NCBI GenBank assembly: GCA_020348925.1
Contig: CP070758.1
Span: forward strand, 1,200,262-1,230,165
Direction of reading: 5' to 3'
DNA: 29,904 nucleotides
Origin: Gemmatimonadota bacterium
GTDB lineage: Bacteria; JBHIER01; G020348925
A model generated the notes under the pieces. It was not told the DNA's origin and searched no databases. It saw nothing but the letters and a program-made list of their open reading frames with translations. Below are positions 23,143-29,904 of this stretch, piece by piece. The number at the start of each line of letters is the position of its first letter. Positions within the stretch are counted from its first letter, which is position 1. Both the position numbers and the translations under genes were made by a program.

Positions 23143-23726
23143 CAATGATTCCTTTCATTTTTTTTGCCAAACCAGTTCATCTCCAGGCAACGACGCAACC
23201 GCATGCGAGCGCGATAAAGCATAACCCATAAGTTAGTCGTAGAAACACCCAAGACTTTACACACTTCTTTGCTGTCCAGCCCATCCATCTCTCGAAGCGA
23301 AAAGGCATCGCTCAGACGGGAGGGGAGATCGGATAAACACTTTTCGATAACATCTTGAAACTCCTTTTGCTCCAATATCTTACTTGGATCAGGAGCCCAT
23401 TCTGAGGGCATCACTCTCCATTTCCCCCTTTCGTCGAACAGATCCTTCATCGTATCCTCCGGGGTGCCGGGGCTCTCGACGGAACGTTCCCTACTCGCTC
23501 TTCGAATATGGTCGACAATCTTGTGCTTGAGAATACCGAAGAGCCAGGTCTTCTCCGAAGATCGGCCCGAGAAACTCTTCCGGGCACGAAGAGCCGCCAG
23601 AAAGGTCTCCTGAACAATATCCTCGGCAAGCCGGGAATCCCTGAGCCGGAGCAGTGCATACCGGAAGAGGTCGTCCCCGTATCGGTCCACCCACTGCTCC
23701 GGCTTTGACAGTCGAACGTCGTTCAT
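23142..23726 (-). CDS. ECF-family RNA polymerase sigma factor
   Basis: A 194-residue sigma-70 family protein with region 2 (about 15-80: DLFRYALLRLRDSRLAEDIVQ, then TFLAALRA and TWLFGILKHKIVDHIRR, given here in parts) and region 4 (about 125-180: LSDLPSRLSDAFSLREMDG, VCKVLGVSTTNLWVMLYRAR). No region 1 or 3, as expected for the extracytoplasmic-function class; it resembles the TIGR02943 group. GAGG lies 5 bases before the ATG. It is cotranscribed with the overlapping zinc anti-sigma gene. Its upstream region contains a 9-bp inverted repeat (23780-23814), a possible autoregulatory site. It lies between the glk-tkt and arsS units, so it may control one or both. Confidence 0.9.
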   Translation of the reverse strand: MNDVRLSKPEQWVDRYGDDLFRYALLRLRDSRLAEDIVQETFLAALRARKSFSGRSSEKTWLFGILKHKIVDHIRRASRERSVESPGTPEDTMKDLFDERGKWRVMPSEWAPDPSKILEQKEFQDVIEKCLSDLPSRLSDAFSLREMDGLDSKEVCKVLGVSTTNLWVMLYRARMRLRRCLEMNWFGKKNERNH

Positions 23727-23779
23727 TAGGGCCTCAAAAGAAATCCGGAAGAATCCTGAGTGTTATTTCCAGAGATTCG

Positions 23780-23814
23780 CTCCTTAGTCCAAACATTCAT
23801 AATCTACTAAGGAG
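23780..23814. promoter_or_regulatory. 9-bp inverted repeat upstream of the ECF sigma gene
   Basis: CTCCTTAGT (23780-23788) and ACTAAGGAG (23806-23814) are perfect inverse copies with a 17-base spacer, starting 54 bases upstream of the sigma start codon. The symmetry suggests a dimeric operator or an RNA hairpin. Confidence 0.45.
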
Positions 23815-23834
23815 AGATCTGACACATAAGCTTC

Positions 23835-23862
23835 AAAAAATCCTATCTTCTTGAAAAAGAAG
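23835..23862 (-). terminator. Weak terminator candidate after tkt
   Basis: On the minus strand, a CTTCTT-TTTC-AAGAAG hairpin (23862-23847) is followed 6 bases later by a run of six T (23840-23835). The stem is A/T-rich and weak. A stronger small hairpin, CGGGT-CAC-ACCCG, lies just after the tkt stop but has no T-tract. Confidence 0.35.
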
Positions 23863-23900
23863 TTTTCGTCACCATGGGCAATGGCTCCGGGTGTGACCCG

Positions 23901-25952
23901 CTACCCTTTTCCCATCACTTTTTTGGCGATTAGGACAACACTCTCCTTCGTAATCCCAAACTTTTCGTACAAAACCTTATACGGAGCACTTGCTCCGAAA
24001 CCGTCCATTCCAATGACCGCCCCTTCAAGTCCCACGTAATGCTCCCAACCCAGTTTTATGCCCGCTTCCACGGCCACACGAGCTTTCACCTGTGATGGCA
24101 GTACACTTTCGCGATACTCTACCGGCTGATCATCAAAGAGTTCCCAGCTGGGTATGGAGACAATTCTCACCCTCATCCCTTCTTTACCCAGTATCTTACC
24201 TGCCTCCAGAGCAATATGTACCTCAGAGCCCGTGCCCACCAAGATCAGTTCCGGTGTCCCACTATTCGAATCCCACATCACATAACCGCCACGGTGCAGA
24301 CTTTCAGCAGAAGGGTATGTGCTCCGATCGAGGACGGGCAGGTTCTGCCGGGTCAAGATGAGGGCGGTGGGGCCGCTCGTATTGAGCAGGGCCGCCCGCC
24401 AGGCCTCAACAGCCTCGTTGGCGTCGGCAGGGCGGATGACGGTCAGGTTGGGCACGGCGCGTAAGTTCATGACGTGCTCGACGGGCTGGTGCGTGGGTCC
24501 GTCCTCCCCCAAAGCGATGCTGTCGTGGGTGAAGACGTAAATGGCTCGGATGCCCATCAGCGCTGCCAGACGCATGGGCGGACGCATATAATCCGAGAAG
24601 GTGAGAAACGTACCCGTGAAGGGGATCGCGCCACCGTGCAGGGCCATACCGTTGGCAATGGTTCCCATGGCGTGTTCTCGCACACCGAAGTGGAGGTTCC
24701 GTCCACCGTAGCCCCATTCGTCTCCGACGGCACCCTGTGTGTCCTCAACAGAGAGGTCGGGCGATTGAAAATCGCCGCAGCCCTTGAGCCAGGTGAAACA
24801 GGACGGATTGAGATCGGCCGAGCCTCCGATCAATTCGGGAACCTTAGAGGCCAAGGCCTGCAGGACGGTCTCGGAGGCTTTGCGGGTTGCCGGTCCCGCC
24901 TCCTCGGGGGAAAAGGACGGTAAATCTTTTTCCCAACCTTGGGGCAATTCTCCCGATTGCATTCTCCGAAACTCCGCCGCCAGGTCAGGATGCGCCGCTT
25001 CGTACCGAGCAAAAGTCTCCTGCCACTCGGACTCCCATTCCTGACCTCGCGAAAGGGCTTGATGGAAGCGCTCTCGCGCTTCCTCCGGAATGTGAAATAC
25101 AGTTTCCTTGGGCCAGTCGAGGTTCTCCTTCGTCGCCTGAAGCTCTTCATCGCCCAAGGGCGAGCCATGGGATTTGAACGAACCCTGCATGTGAGGTGCA
25201 CCGTATGCGATCTGGCTCCGCACCGCAATGATGGAGGGGCGGGACGTATCGGTGTGTGCCTTCTTCAGCGCGCTTTCGATAGCTTCCAGATCATTACCGT
25301 CATCCACCCGCTGAACATGCCAGCCGTAAGCCTCAAAGCGCATTCCCACATTCTCGGTAAAGGTAAGACCCGTCGAGCCGGCCAGGGAGACGCGGTTATC
25401 GTCGTACAGCACGATTAGCTTGCCCAGGCGCAAATGCCCGGCAATGGAACAGGTCTCAGAGGCGACGCCTTCCATGATGTCCCCGTCACTGGCCATAACG
25501 TAGGTGCGATGATCGACGATCGTATAACCGGGACGATTGAACCCGGCGGCAAGATGGGCTTCAGCGATAGCCATGCCTACGGCGTGACTCAATCCCTGGC
25601 CCAGGGGACCGGTCGTCACCTCAACGCCCGGCGCGTGACCGTACTCCGGATGGCCCGGTGTTTTGCTGCCCCATTGGCGGAAATTCTTCACCTCCTCCAT
25701 GGAGAGATCATATCCCGTCAGGTGCAGTAGTGCATACAGCAACATCGAGGCATGCCCGGCCGAGAGGACGAAGCGATCCCTGTCAGGCCACTGCGGATTG
25801 TTGGGATTATGCTTCAGAAACCGGTCCCATAGGATGTACGCCGCGGGCGCCGCTCCTAACGGCATGCCCGGATGGCCGGAATTGGCTTTCTGTATGGCAT
25901 CTGCGGCTAAAAAACGGATGGTGTCGATGCACAGTTCGTCCAATGATCTCAT
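23901..25952 (-). CDS. tkt: Transketolase
   Basis: A 683-residue thiamine-diphosphate enzyme moving two-carbon units between pentose, triose and hexose phosphates in the non-oxidative pentose phosphate pathway. Conserved parts: [12 protein letters not shown] (25-36), [14 protein letters not shown] (115-128), the ThDP/Mg motif SDGDIMEG (155-162) closing with DDN (184-186), and the pyrimidine-domain [12 protein letters not shown]. Full family length. Its ATG overlaps the glk stop as ATGA, so the two are cotranscribed. It is separated from the sigma gene by 174 bases with a weak terminator. Confidence 0.97.
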   Translation of the reverse strand: MRSLDELCIDTIRFLAADAIQKANSGHPGMPLGAAPAAYILWDRFLKHNPNNPQWPDRDRFVLSAGHASMLLYALLHLTGYDLSMEEVKNFRQWGSKTPGHPEYGHAPGVEVTTGPLGQGLSHAVGMAIAEAHLAAGFNRPGYTIVDHRTYVMASDGDIMEGVASETCSIAGHLRLGKLIVLYDDNRVSLAGSTGLTFTENVGMRFEAYGWHVQRVDDGNDLEAIESALKKAHTDTSRPSIIAVRSQIAYGAPHMQGSFKSHGSPLGDEELQATKENLDWPKETVFHIPEEARERFHQALSRGQEWESEWQETFARYEAAHPDLAAEFRRMQSGELPQGWEKDLPSFSPEEAGPATRKASETVLQALASKVPELIGGSADLNPSCFTWLKGCGDFQSPDLSVEDTQGAVGDEWGYGGRNLHFGVREHAMGTIANGMALHGGAIPFTGTFLTFSDYMRPPMRLAALMGIRAIYVFTHDSIALGEDGPTHQPVEHVMNLRAVPNLTVIRPADANEAVEAWRAALLNTSGPTALILTRQNLPVLDRSTYPSAESLHRGGYVMWDSNSGTPELILVGTGSEVHIALEAGKILGKEGMRVRIVSIPSWELFDDQPVEYRESVLPSQVKARVAVEAGIKLGWEHYVGLEGAVIGMDGFGASAPYKVLYEKFGITKESVVLIAKKVMGKG

Positions 25953-26932
25953 GGTGTTCCCTCCATCACTTTGTTTCTGGCGTGGGTCGCCGCTCCGATG
26001 GCCACGGCGTTACTCACAAAGGACGCCTTGACGATTCGCAAATCCTCGAGGGCCGCCCTCAAAGCCCTTTCTCTCACACCCCTTTCTACAAGTTGAATCA
26101 ATTCCGGAATACCGTCAATGATGCCACCTCCCAATACGAGCAGGCACGGATTGATCGCATTCACCAGACCCACCACACCGGCGGCGAGATAGTGTCCCGC
26201 CTCCTCAATTATACGAATCGCTAAGGGGTCTCGCTCATGATACGCCTCGCCAACGACTTTGGCCGTGATCTCTTCAATGGAACCGGCTTTGCTTAATATT
26301 GTCTGACCCTGTTTCTCGTCCTGCTGCACCGCCTCTTGAGCCCGCTCGGCAATGGCCCAACCCCCGGCGTAGGCCTCCATGCAGCCGATATTGGGCCCCC
26401 GGCACGGTCGACCGTCGACCGCAACGGTCATGTGCCCGATCTCCCCGGCCGTGTTGCTGCATCCCTCCAGTAAACGCCCGCCACTGACGATCCCACCGCC
26501 AACACCCGTCCCGACGAAAACACAGATGAGATCGTCAATTCCCTTTCCCGCGCCGTGGTACCACTCCGCCACCGTCGCGGCCCGGACGTCGTTTAAGACG
26601 AACACCGGCATATTCAAAGCTCGCTCAAGTTGAGCGCCCAGGGGGACCTCCTGCCAGCGCAGGTTCGGAGCAAAGCGGACCGCCCCTGTGGCTCTCTCGA
26701 CCTGCCCGGCCACACCGACGCCCACCGCCCTGGTTTCTTGGGGCACGTTCTTGAGGCACGTTTCGACACACGAAACGACATCCTCAACAACACCCCCGGC
26801 CCCCTTCTCAGGTTTCGTCGGATATCGTTGAGATTCCACGATATTGCCGCGACTATCGACAACGGCCGTTTCCACATTTGTTCCGCCGATATCGACACCC
26901 ATCGTTAGAAATTGAGCTTCATTAGGATTCAT
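25949..26932 (-). CDS. glk: ROK-family glucokinase
   Basis: A 327-residue ROK sugar kinase, probably phosphorylating glucose to glucose 6-phosphate, the entry substrate for zwf and pgi in the neighbouring run. Motifs: ATP-binding [27 protein letters not shown] (catalytic Asp), [12 protein letters not shown], the ROK signature AGEIGHMTV and LGGGIIDG. The zinc motif reads [12 protein letters not shown], so the usual middle Cys (CxCGxxGC) is replaced. The ATG at 26932 with GGAG 8 bases upstream is chosen over an ATG at 26956. It overlaps tkt and has a consensus promoter. Fructo- or other sugar-kinase activity cannot be excluded. Confidence 0.88.
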   Translation of the reverse strand: MNPNEAQFLTMGVDIGGTNVETAVVDSRGNIVESQRYPTKPEKGAGGVVEDVVSCVETCLKNVPQETRAVGVGVAGQVERATGAVRFAPNLRWQEVPLGAQLERALNMPVFVLNDVRAATVAEWYHGAGKGIDDLICVFVGTGVGGGIVSGGRLLEGCSNTAGEIGHMTVAVDGRPCRGPNIGCMEAYAGGWAIAERAQEAVQQDEKQGQTILSKAGSIEEITAKVVGEAYHERDPLAIRIIEEAGHYLAAGVVGLVNAINPCLLVLGGGIIDGIPELIQLVERGVRERALRAALEDLRIVKASFVSNAVAIGAATHARNKVMEGTP

Positions 26933-27046
26933 ACATTTTTCTCCGGATAGTCTCATTCCTCAAACAGGAAACTGTCTTTACGAGTTCTTCTTTGACTCCT
27001 CTCAATCCGTGCCTGTGCGACACGATTGCATTTTATCCTTCGTTCA

Positions 27047-27075
27047 ATTATAACATATTTCTATCCTCTTGTCAA
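27047..27075 (-). promoter_or_regulatory. glk: Consensus sigma-70 promoter of glk-tkt
   Basis: On the minus strand, a perfect TTGACA (27075-27070), a 17-base spacer and a perfect TATAAT (27052-27047) with an extended-10 TG. The leader to the glk ATG is about 110 bases. It is the strongest promoter in the window. Confidence 0.85.
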
Positions 27076-27132
27076 CGCATTTTTCGTATACCAGGAGAAG
27101 AAACGCTACCCCACGTACTCGCTCAGAACAGC

Positions 27133-27159
27133 TTTCCACGATGACTGTTTTCGTGGAAA
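27133..27159. promoter_or_regulatory. 9-bp inverted repeat between divergent promoters
   Basis: TTTCCACGA (27133-27141) and TCGTGGAAA (27151-27159) are perfect inverse copies around a 9-base spacer. The site lies between the glk promoter (27047-27075) and the plus-strand promoter at 27196-27224. No T-tract follows on either side in the needed orientation, so an operator is more likely than a terminator. Confidence 0.45.
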
Positions 27160-27195
27160 AAAGTGAATCGATCTCAAGATCTTAAATAAAAAGGC

Positions 27196-27224
27196 TTGAT
27201 CTTATCTCCCCTTTGATGTAATAT
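27196..27224 (+). promoter_or_regulatory. Promoter of the secreted beta-propeller gene
   Basis: TTGATC (27196-27201), 17 bases, TAATAT (27219-27224) with TG before the -10. It lies about 80 bases upstream of the start codon and is divergent from the glk promoter. Confidence 0.6.
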
Positions 27225-27304
27225 TATCTCTCTGCATGTGGTATTATGCAGATCGAAATATTTTGTAATGAGCCGAAAATAAAGGTACACAGAGGAAGGT
27301 AACT

Positions 27305-29419
27305 ATGCGTATTCAAAGATTCTTTACGGTTTGCTTGTTATGCACAGCCATCATTTTATCGACCAGAGCATTCGGTGTTGAAACATCGATCTGGGAAGTG
27401 CGGACTGCCAACGATTTCGAAAAAGGGGAACCGGCGGATGTTTCCATCCGGAGCGACGGTCAGGTTTTACTCGCATCGTCCCTCGAGCTCCTCTACGATA
27501 CCGGGGAGCTCTATGTGTGGTGCCTGGCGCACGACTCCAAGGGCAATATCTACGCCGGAACGGGCAACAACGGAAGAGTATTTAAAATCAATAAAAACGG
27601 TGTGGGGGCTCTCTTTTTCGATTCCCCTGAGCTGGAGATACTGAGCGTAGTGGTGGATAAGAACGACAATCTCTTTGCCGGAACCGCCCCGGACGGAATT
27701 ATTTACAAAATAAGCCCTGAAGGAGAAGCGACGACGTTTTTTGAAACGCGAGAGCAGTATGTGTGGGCCCTTCTCTTCGACAGGCAGGGCAACCTCTATG
27801 CCGGAACAGGCATTGGTGGGAAAATCTTCAAAATTGCTCCCACTGGCGATAGCGAGCTCGTCTATGATTCGAACGAGACCCATATCATGACATTCGTCCT
27901 TGATGACAACAACAATCTTTATGCCGGCAGCGAGGGGACCGGTATTATTTACAGAATATCGCCTCACAAGGATGTCTTTGTCCTGTACGATGCCCCCCAG
28001 AAGGAGATTCATTCACTGACACTGACGCCCGACGGCACTCTCTACGCCGGAGCAACGGAGGCCGTTATCCGAGTGAAAAAGGTCCCCGTTCCCACGGACC
28101 GACCGGACCAGGGGGGAGAGCGATCGCAGGAGGAATCCGAAGACATCCAGCCGGCGATAGCCAGGGTAGCCCAGGAGAAAAGCGCTGTCTATGAGATCGG
28201 CCCCGAGGGGATCGTAAAGACACACTGGGCCTCTTCGGCCCTTCTGCTCTCCCTCATCGTCAACGATGACGGATCGCTCACAATCGGAACCGGCGATGAG
28301 GGAAAGCTCTACTCAGTCCTCGAAGATGGAACATCCCTCTCCTTCGCCCAAAGCTCGGAATCACAAATTCTCGCCCTCCGCAGGGACAGTCGAGGGGGGA
28401 CTCTTTTAGCAACGGGAAACCACGGTAAAATTTTTCGTCTCGCTTCCGATTACGCTCAGGAGGGCACCATCGTTTCGGACGTCTTTGATACCCAGACACT
28501 CTCCAAATGGGGAAAAATCTCTTGGCAGGCCGATCTTCCCTCAGGAACACGGATCGCTTTCGAAACGCGAAGTGGCAACTCGGAACACCCGGACGACACG
28601 TGGAGTGACTGGTCGGATGCACACACCAACTCCCAAGGTGAACCCATCTCCAGCCCCTCGGCCCGTTTTATCCAATGGCGGGCCAAGCTGACCACCTCAA
28701 ATCCCTCACACACTCCCCTTCTGAAAGGCGTCTCCGTTGCCTATCTCCAGAGAAACATGCCGCCGGAAATCATGTCGATCACCATCAATGCTTCAGGTCA
28801 GAAATCCGGGAGATCGATCCCACGGATTTCTTCCAAGCCAGAGGAGATCTCAAACAATCGAAAATCGAACAACGGGGCGCGATCCGTAGACTGGAAAGCC
28901 CACGATCCCAATGGCGATAACCTCACGTACACGATCCTTTTCAGGGGTATCGATGAGCACACCTGGAAAGTTCTGAAGGGTGACGAGACATCGATATCGT
29001 ACACATGGGACACCGAATCGGTCCCCGACGGCCGGTACATCTTGAAAGTCGTCGCCAGCGACAGTCCGAACAACCCACCCAACACCGCCCTGACCGCCGA
29101 GAAAATCAGTGAACCGTTCACGGTGGACAATACACCGCCCCGCGTTTTGAACGTAAAAGCGACACCGGGGTTGGAAAAAAGTCACCTCATCTCCGCCACA
29201 ACTGAAGATGAAACAAGCATCATCACCAGGGCCGAATATTCCCTGGACGCCGGGGAATGGACGATGATCTTCCCGGAGGACGAGATCTTCGATTCGAAAA
29301 CCGAGATGATCTCCTTCACCACAGAACCGCTCAAGCCCGGCGAGCACACCCTCACCATCAGAGCCACCGACGATGCCGGCAATATCGGCGCGGGGAAAGT
29401 TATCTTTACCGTGAAATAA
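27305..29419 (+). CDS. Secreted seven-bladed beta-propeller protein with C-terminal Ig/FN3-like domains
   Basis: A 704-residue exported protein. It has a signal peptide (FFTVCLLCTAIILSTRAFG), then seven repeats of about 40-50 residues with the core x-L-x-D-x-x-G-N-L-Y-A-G-T-x-x-x-G-x-I-(F/Y)-K-I (for example NIYAGTGNNGRVFKI, NLFAGTAPDGIIYKI, NLYAGTGIGGKIFKI), interrupted after blade five by a charged loop (about 259-290). The rest is beta-sandwich-like: a domain with SKWGKISWQADLPSGTRI and QWRAKLTT, a FN3-like domain with DPNGDNLTYTILF, and a terminal Ig-like domain with RATDDAGNIGAG. GAGG lies about 9 bases before the ATG. No sorting signal, dockerin or membrane anchor is visible. Function is unknown; binding or scaffolding outside the cell is likely. 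Confidence 0.85.
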   Translation: MRIQRFFTVCLLCTAIILSTRAFGVETSIWEVRTANDFEKGEPADVSIRSDGQVLLASSLELLYDTGELYVWCLAHDSKGNIYAGTGNNGRVFKINKNGVGALFFDSPELEILSVVVDKNDNLFAGTAPDGIIYKISPEGEATTFFETREQYVWALLFDRQGNLYAGTGIGGKIFKIAPTGDSELVYDSNETHIMTFVLDDNNNLYAGSEGTGIIYRISPHKDVFVLYDAPQKEIHSLTLTPDGTLYAGATEAVIRVKKVPVPTDRPDQGGERSQEESEDIQPAIARVAQEKSAVYEIGPEGIVKTHWASSALLLSLIVNDDGSLTIGTGDEGKLYSVLEDGTSLSFAQSSESQILALRRDSRGGTLLATGNHGKIFRLASDYAQEGTIVSDVFDTQTLSKWGKISWQADLPSGTRIAFETRSGNSEHPDDTWSDWSDAHTNSQGEPISSPSARFIQWRAKLTTSNPSHTPLLKGVSVAYLQRNMPPEIMSITINASGQKSGRSIPRISSKPEEISNNRKSNNGARSVDWKAHDPNGDNLTYTILFRGIDEHTWKVLKGDETSISYTWDTESVPDGRYILKVVASDSPNNPPNTALTAEKISEPFTVDNTPPRVLNVKATPGLEKSHLISATTEDETSIITRAEYSLDAGEWTMIFPEDEIFDSKTEMISFTTEPLKPGEHTLTIRATDDAGNIGAGKVIFTVK

Positions 29420-29705
29420 TTTCTCATCTCAAGTCAGCATATTTGCACGACTCATTTTCAGTCTGAAGGGTCACCGCCAAACCTGTTTTGAAGACGGCTC
29501 ATCCTTTCCACGCCCCCAATGTACCTTGCGGAGTGGACCGTTCTTCAAGACCGAATAAAGCACCGCCACAACGCCGTCTGGCCGAGTAATCCGGAAACAC
29601 ATTGTAGACCTTCTCCATTTCTCCTATTGCTTGCGGCATTCAGACAGGAACACACCGTTCTCAACACATCGGATACACCATTCCCTTCAGTCTGTTCTGT
29701 AAAAA

Positions 29706-29749
29706 GAGAAAAGCCGCCTGTGACGATGCAAGCTGAGGCGGCTTTTCTC
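29706..29749. terminator. Strong bidirectional terminator
   Basis: GAGAAAAGCCGCCT (29706-29719) and AGGCGGCTTTTCTC (29736-29749) form a perfect 14-bp stem with a G/C-rich top and A/T base, giving a T-rich 3' side on both strands. It separates the plus-strand propeller gene from a convergent minus-strand gene. The 286 bases between the propeller stop and this hairpin contain nothing recognised. Confidence 0.85.
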
Positions 29750-29811
29750 GTTGAAAGCTGAAAACGAGTATCTCCCCTTATCCTATATATCCTAAAAGTC
29801 GATCGCGGTGC

Positions 29812-29904
29812 CTACAGCGTAACAGTAATTCTTCCCCGTATCGTTCTCCCTTCAGCCGGATACAACATTTTCTGACCGGTCAGGGGATCGATATATCCGA
29901 AGGA
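29812..29904 (-). CDS. C-terminal end of an unidentified minus-strand gene (partial)
   Basis: On the minus strand one frame is open from the window edge for 30 codons to a TAG (29814-29812), while the other two frames stop within about 20 codons. The peptide (SFGYIDPLTGQKMLYPAEG, then RTIRGRITVTL) looks like a real protein end with a final beta strand. The strong terminator just downstream supports a gene ending here. Family unknown. Confidence 0.5.
   Translation of the reverse strand, partial: SFGYIDPLTGQKMLYPAEGRTIRGRITVTL

Noticed and set aside
1-29904. Search for rRNA, tRNA, CRISPR arrays, prophage genes and replication origins.
   Set aside because: None seen by eye on either strand; a covariance-model search would be needed to exclude small RNAs.

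Overview
The window comes from an unidentified bacterium of moderate G+C. Secreted multidomain proteins with a cohesin-like domain and a terminal dockerin, a secreted beta-propeller protein and a gingipain-like (C25-type) protease fold suggest an environmental lineage, perhaps one of the candidate phyla near the FCB group. This placement is inference; no rRNA or tRNA gene is visible.

Left part (1-10 kb, plus strand): the 3' end of a glutamine-dependent NAD+ synthetase, a palindromic intergenic repeat, a GAF-like/SpoIIE-type (PP2C) phosphatase, a decayed ISL3-family transposase tail, and two tandem paralogous genes (about 915 codons each). Each paralog encodes a signal peptide, a C25-like cysteine peptidase domain carrying an insertion of Ca-binding acidic repeats, two Ig-like domains, a cohesin-like domain and a C-terminal dockerin. 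The two share a gap-free 5' leader with the same promoter and a perfect anti-Shine-Dalgarno complement far upstream of the start codon.

Middle and right part (10-27 kb, minus strand, read right to left): a glucokinase-transketolase pair behind a consensus sigma-70-type promoter; an ECF sigma factor with a soluble zinc anti-sigma factor; then a nearly unbroken run arsS-pgi-rpiA-rpe-gnd-zwf-pgl-(TIGR04283 glycosyltransferase)-TVP38 protein-(54-codon ORF)-MerA-like oxidoreductase-(TIGR04282 transferase). Most junctions overlap or are only a few bases apart. The run therefore places radical-SAM arsenosugar biosynthesis in one transcriptional unit with the oxidative and most of the non-oxidative pentose phosphate pathway. 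ArsM and transaldolase are not in the window. The simplest reading is a unit that makes NADPH and pentose phosphates and shares control with an arsenic-to-organoarsenical pathway and a membrane/flavoprotein module.

Right end: a divergent secreted seven-bladed beta-propeller protein on the plus strand, a strong 14-bp-stem bidirectional terminator, and the 3' end of a minus-strand gene running off the window.
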